Shown: positions 1-7,384 of the stretch, piece after piece
Position numbering within the stretch: position 1 is the first letter of the stretch
How the letters are laid out: every line of letters starts with the position of its first letter
Source: an uncultured Microbacteriaceae bacterium
Lineage (GTDB): Bacteria; Actinomycetota; Actinomycetes; Actinomycetales; Microbacteriaceae
Direction of reading: 5' to 3'
Assembly: GCA_903940225.1 (NCBI GenBank)
Contig: CAJAKC010000004.1
Span: 1-44,007, forward strand
DNA: 44,007 bases
The notes under the pieces: model-generated
Seen by the model: only the letters and a program-made list of their open reading frames with translations
Told to the model about the DNA's origin: nothing
The model's database searches: none
Position numbers and translations under genes: made by a program

Positions 1-734
1 CTTTGTCGCCCTACGCATACGCTGCGCCCCCCGGTCCCATCACCGCAATATCGGGAATTTCCGAGGGATACATCCGAGTGCAAGATGAGGGCTCTCAAAT
101 CTCGGCGCTGCTTCTGGGTGCCGTCGCGCCGATCACGCCGGGTGAAGAGTGGCTCGACCTGTGTGCTGGACCCGGCGGGAAGTCCGCTCTGCTTGCGTCG
201 CTGCTCGACCCGAACCATGGCGCTCTCGTTGCCAACGAACCATCGGATCATCGAGCGGAACTTGTTCGACAGTCGGTGCGGGCGTTCTCTGACGTGGTGA
301 GCGTCACGCGGGAGGATGGTCGAAGCTTCGGGCACGATACCCCCGCACGATTCGACCGAGTCCTGGTAGACGCTCCGTGCACGGGGCTCGGTGCGCTGCG
401 TCGACGACCCGAATCGCGTTGGCGAAAGCACGAAACCGACCTCGACGAATTGACGGCGCTGCAATTCGAACTGCTCTCGTCGGCGGTATTGGCCACCACG
501 GCGGGCGGATACCTTGCGTACGTCACGTGTTCACCCCACCCCCGGGAGACGACCGACGTTGTCAACCGTGTGCTTGCCGAACAACCCGGCCTGGTGGCAA
601 TAGATACGGGCACTGTCCTCACGTCGATCGCTCCGGAAACGGCCGGGGCGACCAACGGAACTGCGGTTCAACTCTGGCCACACCGTCACGCCACCGACGC
701 GATGTTCATCCAGTTGTTGCAACGGACGCGATAA
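1..734 (+). CDS. rsmB: 16S rRNA m5C967 methyltransferase RsmB, C-terminal part (5' end outside window)
   Basis: The reading frame is open from the window edge, so only the C-terminal catalytic half (about 243 residues of a family usually near 450) is present. It holds the SAM-binding motif LDLCAGPGGKSALLA, the DAPCTGLGALRRRP motif with the general-base-region cysteine, and the YVTCSPHPRET motif with the second, nucleophilic cysteine of the NOL1/NOP2/Sun family. RsmB methylates cytosine 967 of 16S rRNA. The N-terminal NusB-like RNA-binding domain would lie upstream of the window. The stop codon TAA (732-734) overlaps the putative -10 box of rpe. Family assignment is firm; RsmB rather than a paralogue is supported by the rpe neighbour, as in other actinobacteria. 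Confidence 0.9.
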   Translation, partial: LSPYAYAAPPGPITAISGISEGYIRVQDEGSQISALLLGAVAPITPGEEWLDLCAGPGGKSALLASLLDPNHGALVANEPSDHRAELVRQSVRAFSDVVSVTREDGRSFGHDTPARFDRVLVDAPCTGLGALRRRPESRWRKHETDLDELTALQFELLSSAVLATTAGGYLAYVTCSPHPRETTDVVNRVLAEQPGLVAIDTGTVLTSIAPETAGATNGTAVQLWPHRHATDAMFIQLLQRTR

Positions 735-737
735 CCT
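732..737 (+). promoter_or_regulatory. Putative -10 box of rpe (TAACCT), leaderless
   Basis: TAACCT begins with the rsmB stop codon and ends exactly 6 bases before the GTG start of rpe at 744. Initiation about 7 bases downstream would place the 5' end of the mRNA on the start codon. No convincing -35 element is seen. Confidence 0.5.
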
Positions 738-743
738 GAAATC

Positions 744-1430
744 GTGACGGTCCGAATCAATCCCAGCATTCTCAGCGCCGACTTCGTCAATCTCGAACGG
801 GACCTTGGCCATATCTCGAACGCGGATTTTGTGCACATCGATGTGATGGACAACAATTTCGTTCCTAACCTCACGTTTGGTCCACAAACGGTCTCGCGCA
901 TCAAGTCCGTTTCCACCGTGCCGCTGGATGTGCACCTGATGATTGTCGATAACGACAAGTGGGCACCGGGATACGCAGAATTGGGCGCGGAATCGGTGAC
1001 ATTTCACGTTGAAGCGACCGTCGATCCGGTCGCGGTTGCTCAGCGAATCAAGCAGATTGGAGCGCGAGCTGGACTCGCGCTGAAGCCCGGTACTGAGTTC
1101 GACACTGTTCGAGACATCGCGGGGTCCTTCGACCAGATCCTCGTCATGACCGTTGAACCAGGTTTTGGAGGTCAGCAGTTCATGGCGGATCAGATGGAAA
1201 AGATTCGTCAGGTCGCCCAGTTCCGGAAGGACACGGGGACGTCGTTCTGGATCGGAGTGGATGGCGGCGTCGACGAGAACACGATTTCCCTTGCAGCCGA
1301 AGCTGGGGCTGACACTTTCGTGGCCGGCTCGGCGGTTTACGGTCGGGATAACCCGTCGTTGGCGGTGGAAAACCTCCGTAAACTTGCTCAGGAACACCGC
1401 CACCACGAGGAGAACCATGTCGAAGCCTGA
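744..1430 (+). CDS. rpe: Ribulose-phosphate 3-epimerase
   Basis: Cytoplasmic TIM-barrel enzyme interconverting ribulose 5-phosphate and xylulose 5-phosphate in the pentose phosphate pathway. The 228-residue protein is full length. It has the N-terminal INPSILSADF strand, the metal-binding VHIDVMDNNFVPN segment (His and Asp ligands), DVHLMI with a further His, the MTVEPGFGGQ phosphate-loop region, and VDGGVD carrying the second catalytic Asp. The start is GTG with no Shine-Dalgarno, consistent with leaderless expression from the hexamer just upstream. The 3' end overlaps the FKBP gene by 14 bases. It complements tal and tkt at the far end of the window. Confidence 0.96.
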   Translation: MTVRINPSILSADFVNLERDLGHISNADFVHIDVMDNNFVPNLTFGPQTVSRIKSVSTVPLDVHLMIVDNDKWAPGYAELGAESVTFHVEATVDPVAVAQRIKQIGARAGLALKPGTEFDTVRDIAGSFDQILVMTVEPGFGGQQFMADQMEKIRQVAQFRKDTGTSFWIGVDGGVDENTISLAAEAGADTFVAGSAVYGRDNPSLAVENLRKLAQEHRHHEENHVEA

Positions 1431-1773
1431 AATCGAACCCCAGCTCGGACCCGAGCCCACCGAACTTGTCATCGACGACATCGTCGTTGGCGATGGCGCC
1501 GAAGCACGGCCGGGGTCTAACGTCGAAGTTCACTACGTGGGTGTCACTTTTGACGGTGAGGAGTTCGACTCGTCCTGGGGTCGCGGTGAATCCATCGAAT
1601 TCCCGCTCAACGGCCTCGTTCGAGGATGGCAGGAAGGTATCCCCGGAATGAAGGTCGGGGGCCGTCGTCAGCTTATTTGCCCTCCGGATTGGGCCTATGG
1701 ACCAGCTGGCTCCGGACACTTCCTGTCCGGCAAAACGCTCATTTTCGTGATCGATCTCCTCTCGACCCGCTGA
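1417..1773 (+). CDS. FKBP-type peptidyl-prolyl cis-trans isomerase
   Basis: The 118-residue protein is a single FKBP domain, a cytosolic prolyl isomerase and folding catalyst. Family hallmarks visible are VEVHYVG (active-site Tyr), FDSSWGRGES (Asp), IEFPL (Phe), GWQEGIPGMKVGGRR (Trp floor of the pocket) and PPDWAYG (Tyr). No signal peptide or membrane segment is present. The ATG at 1417 is chosen over upstream in-frame starts because GGAG at 1409-1412 sits at Shine-Dalgarno distance and the domain begins normally from there. It lies inside the 3' end of rpe and 9 bases before trpE, so the three are probably co-transcribed. Its substrate cannot be told from sequence. Confidence 0.9.
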   Translation: MSKPEIEPQLGPEPTELVIDDIVVGDGAEARPGSNVEVHYVGVTFDGEEFDSSWGRGESIEFPLNGLVRGWQEGIPGMKVGGRRQLICPPDWAYGPAGSGHFLSGKTLIFVIDLLSTR

Positions 1774-1782
1774 AACTCTCTT

Positions 1783-3294
1783 GTGACAACGACCCGCGAC
1801 GAATTCGACGGTGCTCGGTCGCGCGGTCCGGTCGTCACGGTTCTGAGAAGCGTGTTTGTCGATTCCGTTTCGCCCGTCGCGCTCTACGAACACCTAACGG
1901 ATACGCGACCGGGAACGTTCCTGCTCGAATCCGCTGAACAGGGCGGCATCTGGTCGCGCTATTCGTTCATCGGCCTCTCGTCGTGGGGCTGCTTGACCGA
2001 GGACAATGGCGACACCCGCTGGATTGATTACGGGTTGTCGTCAGATGAAGCGTTCGGCGGCGCGTTACCCCCCACTCGCCTCGAAGCCCTCGACACTCTT
2101 TACGCACGGTGGGCGTCTCCGGTCAACACCGAACTGCCGCCGCTCACGAGTGGGTTGGTCGGCTATCTCGGGTGGGACACGGTGCGTGAACTCGAACAGT
2201 TAACCAATGTGCCGATCAACGAATCAGGTGTGCCCGCCCAGTCGATGGTTTTTGTTCGGGACCTCCTTGTCATCGATCACCGCACGTCGGTCATTCACGT
2301 GTGCACGGCAGTGTTGAACGCCGGGAACGCGGATAAGGAGTGGGCGGAAACTCAGGCTCGCCTGGATTCACTCGTGGCGAAACTCGATACGGCAATCCCG
2401 CTCGCGCCGCTTGCACCCCCTACTCCGATGACACCGGACGTTCGCTCGCGAACCCCAAAGACAGATTTTCTTTCGGCGGTGGAAACGGCCAAAGACTTCA
2501 TCCGCGAGGGTGACGTTTTCCAGGTCGTCATCTCGCAGCGATTCGACACCGCGGTGACCGCTCGTGCCGTGGACGTGTATCGAATGCTCCGAGCGCTCAA
2601 TCCTTCTCCGTATATGTATCTGCTCGCTCTCGAGAAAACTGACGGCACACCGTTCGAGGTGGTGGGTTCTAGCCCCGAGGCGCTCGTCAAGGTTGACAAC
2701 GGTCGGGTGTTCAGTCACCCCATTGCCGGATCCCGACCACGAGGCGCCACCCCCGAGTTGGACAGTGAACTCGCCGATAGCCTGCTTGCCGACGAGAAGG
2801 AGCGCGCGGAACACCTGATGCTCGTTGACCTCGCGCGGAACGATTTGTCCCGCGTCTGCTCGCCAGGTTCAGTCGAAGTAACCGAGTTCATGACCGTTGA
2901 GCGCTTTTCGCACATCATGCACCTCGTGTCCAGCGTCGAGGGGGATCTTGCTCCCGGTGCTAGTCCTATCGACGCGTTCCGCGCAACGTTCCCGGCCGGC
3001 ACGCTGTCGGGGGCACCAAAACCTCGCGCTCTCGAGATCATCGACGAGCTCGAACCGGCGTCCCGCGGTGTCTACGGGGGAGTAGTCGGGTACATCGGTT
3101 TTGGTGGCGACACCGACTTAGCGATCGCTATCCGAACCGCTGTCATAGTGGGAGGCAATGCCACGGTTCAGGCTGGAGCGGGGTTAGTCGCTGATTCTGT
3201 GGCGGAAACCGAATTTGATGAGACGGTCCACAAGGCGGCCGCACCACTTCGTGCCATTGCCTCGGCGAACGCTCTGCGCGCCGCGATAGACTGA
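1783..3294 (+). CDS. trpE: Anthranilate synthase component I
   Basis: Converts chorismate to anthranilate, the first committed step of tryptophan synthesis, with ammonia supplied by a TrpG glutaminase not encoded in this window. The 503-residue length is normal. The N-terminal half contains FLLES at residues 46-50, the region that binds tryptophan for feedback inhibition in characterised TrpE proteins. The C-terminal chorismate-binding domain has GDVFQVVISQRF, NPSPYMYLL, IAGSRPRG, DLARNDLSRV, the RFSHIMHLVSSVEG block, FPAGTLSGAPKPRA and QAGAGLVADS. Start is GTG, 9 bases after the FKBP stop; no leader peptide or attenuator fits in that gap. Its closeness to aminodeoxychorismate synthase is outweighed by trpC, trpB and trpA downstream. 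Confidence 0.95.
   Translation: MTTTRDEFDGARSRGPVVTVLRSVFVDSVSPVALYEHLTDTRPGTFLLESAEQGGIWSRYSFIGLSSWGCLTEDNGDTRWIDYGLSSDEAFGGALPPTRLEALDTLYARWASPVNTELPPLTSGLVGYLGWDTVRELEQLTNVPINESGVPAQSMVFVRDLLVIDHRTSVIHVCTAVLNAGNADKEWAETQARLDSLVAKLDTAIPLAPLAPPTPMTPDVRSRTPKTDFLSAVETAKDFIREGDVFQVVISQRFDTAVTARAVDVYRMLRALNPSPYMYLLALEKTDGTPFEVVGSSPEALVKVDNGRVFSHPIAGSRPRGATPELDSELADSLLADEKERAEHLMLVDLARNDLSRVCSPGSVEVTEFMTVERFSHIMHLVSSVEGDLAPGASPIDAFRATFPAGTLSGAPKPRALEIIDELEPASRGVYGGVVGYIGFGGDTDLAIAIRTAVIVGGNATVQAGAGLVADSVAETEFDETVHKAAAPLRAIASANALRAAID
3287..3292 (+). promoter_or_regulatory. Possible -10 box TAGACT before the HGxxPAAW gene
   Basis: TAGACT lies in the last codons of trpE, 21 bases before the ATG at 3314. 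A start near 3299 would place GAAAGGA (3301-3307) at the very beginning of the leader. This is a weak call because there is no clear -35 and the genes may simply be read through from upstream. Confidence 0.3.
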
Positions 3295-3313
3295 CAACGC
3301 GAAAGGACACACC

Positions 3314-3538
3314 ATGAACTCTGCACACGATCCCGGGCACGGATCCTCTCCAGCTGCATGGGCTGCGGTTGTCATTATGCTCGTCGCGTGTGCTGCGGGA
3401 ACTCTCTTCTTTTGGCTTGACCAGCCTGCGCTCGTGTGGGCTAGCGCCGGACTGCTTGCCATCGGGCCGATCGTCGGTTGGCTAGTTGCCAGGGCGGGTT
3501 ACGGAGTCGCAGGGCCGAAGTACAAGGTCAAGCACTAA
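3314..3538 (+). CDS. HGxxPAAW family small membrane protein
   Basis: A 74-residue protein with the family-defining HGSSPAAW motif at residues 11-18, followed by two hydrophobic segments at about 16-36 and 40-60 and a basic tail ending YKVKH. It is therefore predicted to be a two-pass inner-membrane protein with both ends on the same side. The family is known in Actinobacteria, typically in the trp cluster, but its function is not established. A good Shine-Dalgarno (GAAAGGA, 3301-3307) supports the ATG. The stop is 2 bases before the trpC start, so translation is likely coupled. The larger Trp-associated membrane protein often seen at this position in other actinobacteria is absent here. Confidence 0.85.
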   Translation: MNSAHDPGHGSSPAAWAAVVIMLVACAAGTLFFWLDQPALVWASAGLLAIGPIVGWLVARAGYGVAGPKYKVKH

Positions 3539-3540
3539 CA

Positions 3541-4317
3541 GTGCTGGAGGAACTCACGGCCGGCGCCCTCGAGGACGCAGCCGAGCGGCGAGAACGCATC
3601 TCGTTTGGCGAGATTGAGCGTCGTGCCCTGGTTACTCCCGCGCCGCGGGATGCACTCAATGCGCTTGCCCCCACCAGCCACATCAGACTGATTGCCGAAA
3701 TCAAGCGAGCCAGCCCATCGCGTGGCTCGATTGCGAAAATCCCGGACGCACCGGAGCTCGCCGCCGAGTATTCCGAAGCCGGCGCCGATGCGATTTCCGT
3801 GCTGACCGAAAGTCGCAGGTTCGGCGGTTCACTCGATGACCTCGTGGCCATTCGCGGCACGGTATCGATACCGCTCTTGCGTAAGGACTTCATTGCCGAG
3901 GAGTATCAGGTTCTCGAAGCGCGCGCGTTCGGTGCGGACATCGTTCTCCTCATCGTCGCCGCTCTCGAGCAATCGGTCCTTTTGCGACTGCACGAATTTG
4001 CCGAGGAGCTCGGGCTCGCCGTTCTGGTCGAAACTCACTCGGCGGACGAGGTGCGACGAGCCACTGATGTCGGAGCGCGAATGGTAGGCGTAAACGCTCG
4101 CGATCTCAGCACCTTCGAACTCAATCGCAACCTGTTCGGTGACGTGCGAGACCTTATCGACCGAGACGCCATCGCGGTCGCCGAATCGGCGGTTGCAAGC
4201 GTGAACGACGTCGTCGCGTATCGCAAAGCCGGAGCAGACGTTGTGCTCGTCGGAGAAGCACTGGTGTCAGCGGCAGATGCGGGCGCCCTCGTCCGCGAGT
4301 TCAGAGAGGTTTCATAG
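3541..4317 (+). CDS. trpC: Indole-3-glycerol phosphate synthase
   Basis: Closes the indole ring, converting 1-(o-carboxyphenylamino)-1-deoxyribulose 5-phosphate to indole-3-glycerol phosphate. The 258-residue TIM barrel carries the catalytic set: [10 protein letters not shown] (Lys), PLLRKDFI (Lys), VLVETH (Glu), GVNARDL (Asn) and VAESAV (Glu), with the VVLVGEALV phosphate-binding end. The frame is open further upstream inside the preceding gene, but the GTG at 3541 gives the usual family length and starts right after its stop. Only a weak AAGG (3524-3527) precedes it, so translation is probably coupled. The stop overlaps the trpB start by one base. No trpF gene is present; in actinobacteria PriA normally does that step. 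Confidence 0.95.
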   Translation: MLEELTAGALEDAAERRERISFGEIERRALVTPAPRDALNALAPTSHIRLIAEIKRASPSRGSIAKIPDAPELAAEYSEAGADAISVLTESRRFGGSLDDLVAIRGTVSIPLLRKDFIAEEYQVLEARAFGADIVLLIVAALEQSVLLRLHEFAEELGLAVLVETHSADEVRRATDVGARMVGVNARDLSTFELNRNLFGDVRDLIDRDAIAVAESAVASVNDVVAYRKAGADVVLVGEALVSAADAGALVREFREVS

Positions 4318-5516
4318 TGTCATTGCGCACGGAATCCGGACCATATTTTGGCGAATTCGGCGGACGGTTTGTGCCCGAATCGCTCATCAAAGCTCTTGAC
4401 GAGCTTGACGCGGCATATCTGGCGGCGAAAGATGATCCGATTTTCCAAGCGGAACTTGCCGAGTTGCATCGCTCCTACACAGGGCGACCATCCATCCTCA
4501 CCGAAGCAACGCGCTTTGCTTCCCTCGCCGGCGGAGCGCGCATCATCCTCAAGCGTGAAGACCTCAACCACACCGGCTCGCACAAGATCAACAATGTTCT
4601 GGGGCAGGCGCTCATCGCGAAGCGGCTGGGAAAGACCCGACTGATTGCGGAAACGGGCGCTGGTCAGCACGGAGTTGCCACGGCAACCGCCGCTGCGCTT
4701 TTCGGCATGGAGTGCGTCGTATATATGGGCGAAGTGGACACCGAGCGGCAGGCCCTGAATGTTGCGCGGATGAATCTGCTCGGTGCAACCGTCGTGCCCG
4801 TCACTCATGGATCCCGAACGCTCAAGGACGCAATCAATGAGGCGATGCGGGACTGGGTGACCAACGTCGACAACACGCACTATCTGCTCGGAACAGTGGC
4901 GGGACCCCACCCTTTCCCCGTCATGGTCCGCGATTTTCATTCGATTATCGGTAACGAGGCACGTGAGCAACTTCTCGCTACCGAAGGTCGCCTGCCGACG
5001 GCTGTTGTCGCCTGTGTGGGGGGTGGGTCCAACGCCATTGGCATTTTCCACGCCTTCCTCGACGATGACGTTCGACTCATTGGCTACGAGGCGGCGGGCG
5101 ATGGCATCGACACGCCTCGGCACGCCGCGACCCTCGAACGGGGCAGGCCGGGAGTTCTTCACGGCGCAAAGACCTATGTTCTGCAAAACGAGGACGGGCA
5201 AACGATCGAATCCCACTCCATTTCGGCCGGGCTCGATTATCCCGGTGTTGGCCCGGAACACGCGTGGTTGCGTGACTCCGGTCGTGCAGAATATCTCGGG
5301 ATCACCGATGCGGAGGCGATGACTGGTTTGCTACAGCTGTCGCGCACCGAGGGAATCATCCCCGCGATCGAAACAGCACACGCACTCGCCGGCGCGCTGC
5401 AGCTCGCGCAAACAATGAGCCCCGATGACATCATTCTCATCAACCTCTCCGGGCGCGGGGACAAGGACATGGAGACCGCCGCGCGATACTTCGGATTCCT
5501 GCAGGGAAATCGCTGA
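4317..5516 (+). CDS. trpB: Tryptophan synthase beta chain
   Basis: PLP enzyme that condenses indole, channelled from TrpA, with serine to make tryptophan. The 399-residue protein has the N-terminal [14 protein letters not shown] signature, the [11 protein letters not shown] motif with the PLP Schiff-base lysine at position 90, [12 protein letters not shown], the phosphate-binding loop [10 protein letters not shown] and the C-terminal NLSGRGDKD. The start is GTG, sharing a base with the trpC stop (TAGTG), and the stop overlaps the trpA ATG (TGATG), so C, B and A are translationally coupled. Nothing is missing or unusual. Confidence 0.97.
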   Translation: MSLRTESGPYFGEFGGRFVPESLIKALDELDAAYLAAKDDPIFQAELAELHRSYTGRPSILTEATRFASLAGGARIILKREDLNHTGSHKINNVLGQALIAKRLGKTRLIAETGAGQHGVATATAAALFGMECVVYMGEVDTERQALNVARMNLLGATVVPVTHGSRTLKDAINEAMRDWVTNVDNTHYLLGTVAGPHPFPVMVRDFHSIIGNEAREQLLATEGRLPTAVVACVGGGSNAIGIFHAFLDDDVRLIGYEAAGDGIDTPRHAATLERGRPGVLHGAKTYVLQNEDGQTIESHSISAGLDYPGVGPEHAWLRDSGRAEYLGITDAEAMTGLLQLSRTEGIIPAIETAHALAGALQLAQTMSPDDIILINLSGRGDKDMETAARYFGFLQGNR

Positions 5517-6307
5517 TGTCGCGAGTGACGGACGTGATTCGGGCCGCAAACGCCTCGGGTCGTGGTGTCTTGGTGGGATACCTTCCGGCGGGCTTCCCGA
5601 CGGTTGATGAATGCATCGAAGCGCTCGTCGCGCTCGCGGAGGGCGGGGCCGACATCATCGAGTTAGGCATTCCCTACTCCGACCCCGTGATGGACGGCCT
5701 GGTGATTCAACGGGCGACAAACACTGCTCTCGAGAGCGGCTTCCGCGTTCGCGACGTTTTCTCGATCATCTCCGCGGTGACGGCTCGTGTTGATGTCCCG
5801 ATATTGGTCATGACCTATTGGAACCCCGTTGTCCAGTACGGGGTTGAACGCTTCGCCCGCGACCTGGTCGATGCCGGCGGAGTGGGTTTGATCACGCCCG
5901 ACCTCATTCCCGACGAAGCGGCGGAGTGGATTCGCGTTTCCGATGCACTGAAGCTCGACCGTGTCTTTTTGGCCGCCCCCTCCTCAACCGACACCCGCCT
6001 GCGCTCTGCGGTAGAGAATTCGCGCGGTTTTGTTTATGCGGTGTCGACCATGGGCATCACCGGCACTCGCGAAGACCTCGATTCCGCTGCGCGCGACTTG
6101 GTCGCACGTCTACGTGCCGTCGGTGCAGAGACGGTGTGCGTTGGTGTTGGTATCTCGTCCGCTGAGCATGTGCGAAGCGTCTGCGATTATGCGGACGGAG
6201 CCATCGTCGGATCGCTCCTTGTGACTACCCTCGAAAACGACGGTCCGGCAGGGGTGCGATCCATCGCCGCGGAACTCTCGTCCGGAGTCTCGAGCGTCAC
6301 ACCGTAG
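5516..6307 (+). CDS. trpA: Tryptophan synthase alpha chain
   Basis: Cleaves indole-3-glycerol phosphate to indole and glyceraldehyde 3-phosphate in the TrpA2B2 complex. The 263-residue TIM barrel shows GYLPAGFPT, the catalytic Glu in IELGIPYSDPVMDG, MTYWNPV, and the catalytic Asp in LITPDLIPDEA, followed by the flexible loop and the GVGISS phosphate site. It is the last gene of the coupled trpCBA block. Its TAG stop doubles as the start of a TAGGCT hexamer in front of lgt. Confidence 0.97.
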   Translation: MSRVTDVIRAANASGRGVLVGYLPAGFPTVDECIEALVALAEGGADIIELGIPYSDPVMDGLVIQRATNTALESGFRVRDVFSIISAVTARVDVPILVMTYWNPVVQYGVERFARDLVDAGGVGLITPDLIPDEAAEWIRVSDALKLDRVFLAAPSSTDTRLRSAVENSRGFVYAVSTMGITGTREDLDSAARDLVARLRAVGAETVCVGVGISSAEHVRSVCDYADGAIVGSLLVTTLENDGPAGVRSIAAELSSGVSSVTP

Positions 6308-6310
6308 GCT
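6305..6310 (+). promoter_or_regulatory. Putative -10 box of lgt (TAGGCT) overlapping the trpA stop
   Basis: TAGGCT starts with the trpA stop codon. Initiation near 6317 would give a short leader carrying the GAAAGGA ribosome-binding site at 6322-6328. A second hexamer, TAGATT, follows directly at 6311-6316. No clear -35 is seen. Confidence 0.4.
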
Positions 6311-6333
6311 TAGATTTCATCGAAAGGATTCCG

Positions 6334-7329
6334 TTGATTCAGGCAAGCTTCCCCACACCTCCGGTCGGTTGGCAATCGTTCAACCTCGGTGAGATTTTGC
6401 GCGGGTGGGGAGCGTCCTGGGTCACCATTGACCTCACAATCCACGCCTACGCATTGTGTATCCTGACGGGGATTATCATCGCCCTCTACATCACCAACCG
6501 TCGTTTGGTTGCTCGAGGCGTTGAGCCGTGGCTCGTATTGGACATCATGTTGCTGGCCATCCCGCTCGGGATCGTGGGCGGTCGCCTGTATCACGTGATC
6601 ACCCACCCGAATGACTATTTCGCCGGTCAAGACCCCATGGTGATTCTCTATGTCTGGCAAGGCGGAATGGCAATTTTTGGTGCGCTTATTCTCGGGGCGG
6701 CAGGGGCCTACATCGGCAGCCGACTTGTCGGCGTCCGTTTCGTGACCCTTCTGGACGCCGTTGCACCGGGCCTCGCTATTGCCCAGGCCTGCGGTCGATT
6801 GGGAAACTGGTTTAACAACGAGCTTTTCGGAATCCCGACAGACCTTCCGTGGGGTCTTCCGATCGACGCGTCCAATCCGGCGTATCCACTCGGACTGCCT
6901 GCTGGGACGTTGTTTCACCCGGTGTTTTTCTACGAAGCTGTCTGGAACATCATCGGAGTGTTCGTGCTTCTCGCGATTGATCGACGACTGGACTTACAGT
7001 GGGGCCGTCACTTCAGCCTTTACCTCATCTGGTATGGCGTCGGCAGAGCCACTATTGAGACCATACGACTCGACCCGAGCGAAACCTTCGCCGGAATTCG
7101 TGTCAACGTCTGGGCATCATTCGCAGCAATTCTGCTCGGTGCTCTGTTGTTCTACATCCAGGGTCGTCGACACCCTGGCTCGGAACCCAGCCCCTACCTG
7201 GACGGTCGCGTCTGGGTTGACCCGAAAACGCTAGACTCAAATGAAACCTTTACAAAGGCTGAACTCGTCAGTGCCGACGGTTCGCAATCGAAGCGTCGTG
7301 TCGCCACAAGCGGAACACGGAAACGCTGA
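6334..7329 (+). CDS. lgt: Prolipoprotein diacylglyceryl transferase
   Basis: Inner-membrane enzyme that transfers diacylglycerol from phosphatidylglycerol to the lipobox cysteine of preprolipoproteins, the first step of lipoprotein maturation. The 331-residue protein has about seven hydrophobic segments, the GGRLYHVITHP block, the Lgt signature GRLGNWFNNELFG beginning at residue 154, and HPVFFYEAVWN. A hydrophilic C-terminal tail of about 45 residues follows the last membrane segment, as is common in actinobacterial Lgt. The start is TTG, chosen because GAAAGGA (6322-6328) lies at the correct distance and the protein then begins as in the family. The trpA-lgt neighbourhood is conserved in actinobacteria. 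Confidence 0.95.
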   Translation: MIQASFPTPPVGWQSFNLGEILRGWGASWVTIDLTIHAYALCILTGIIIALYITNRRLVARGVEPWLVLDIMLLAIPLGIVGGRLYHVITHPNDYFAGQDPMVILYVWQGGMAIFGALILGAAGAYIGSRLVGVRFVTLLDAVAPGLAIAQACGRLGNWFNNELFGIPTDLPWGLPIDASNPAYPLGLPAGTLFHPVFFYEAVWNIIGVFVLLAIDRRLDLQWGRHFSLYLIWYGVGRATIETIRLDPSETFAGIRVNVWASFAAILLGALLFYIQGRRHPGSEPSPYLDGRVWVDPKTLDSNETFTKAELVSADGSQSKRRVATSGTRKR

Positions 7330-7384
7330 CACCACCCCATCAACCGGGCCGACGTCGTCCCATTGCTAGGAAGGACGTTGCAGC

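Noticed and set aside
531-1481. A 316-codon minus-strand frame opposite rsmB and rpe
   Set aside because: Shadow frame covering the junction of two real genes in the other direction.
1774-1782. Possible trp attenuator or leader peptide before trpE
   Set aside because: Only 9 bases separate the FKBP stop and the trpE start; no leader peptide, T-box or hairpin can fit.
7217-7237. TTGACC and TAGACT inside the end of lgt as a gltB promoter
   Set aside because: The spacer is only about 9 bases, far too short for a -35/-10 pair, and the position is about 150 bases before gltB.
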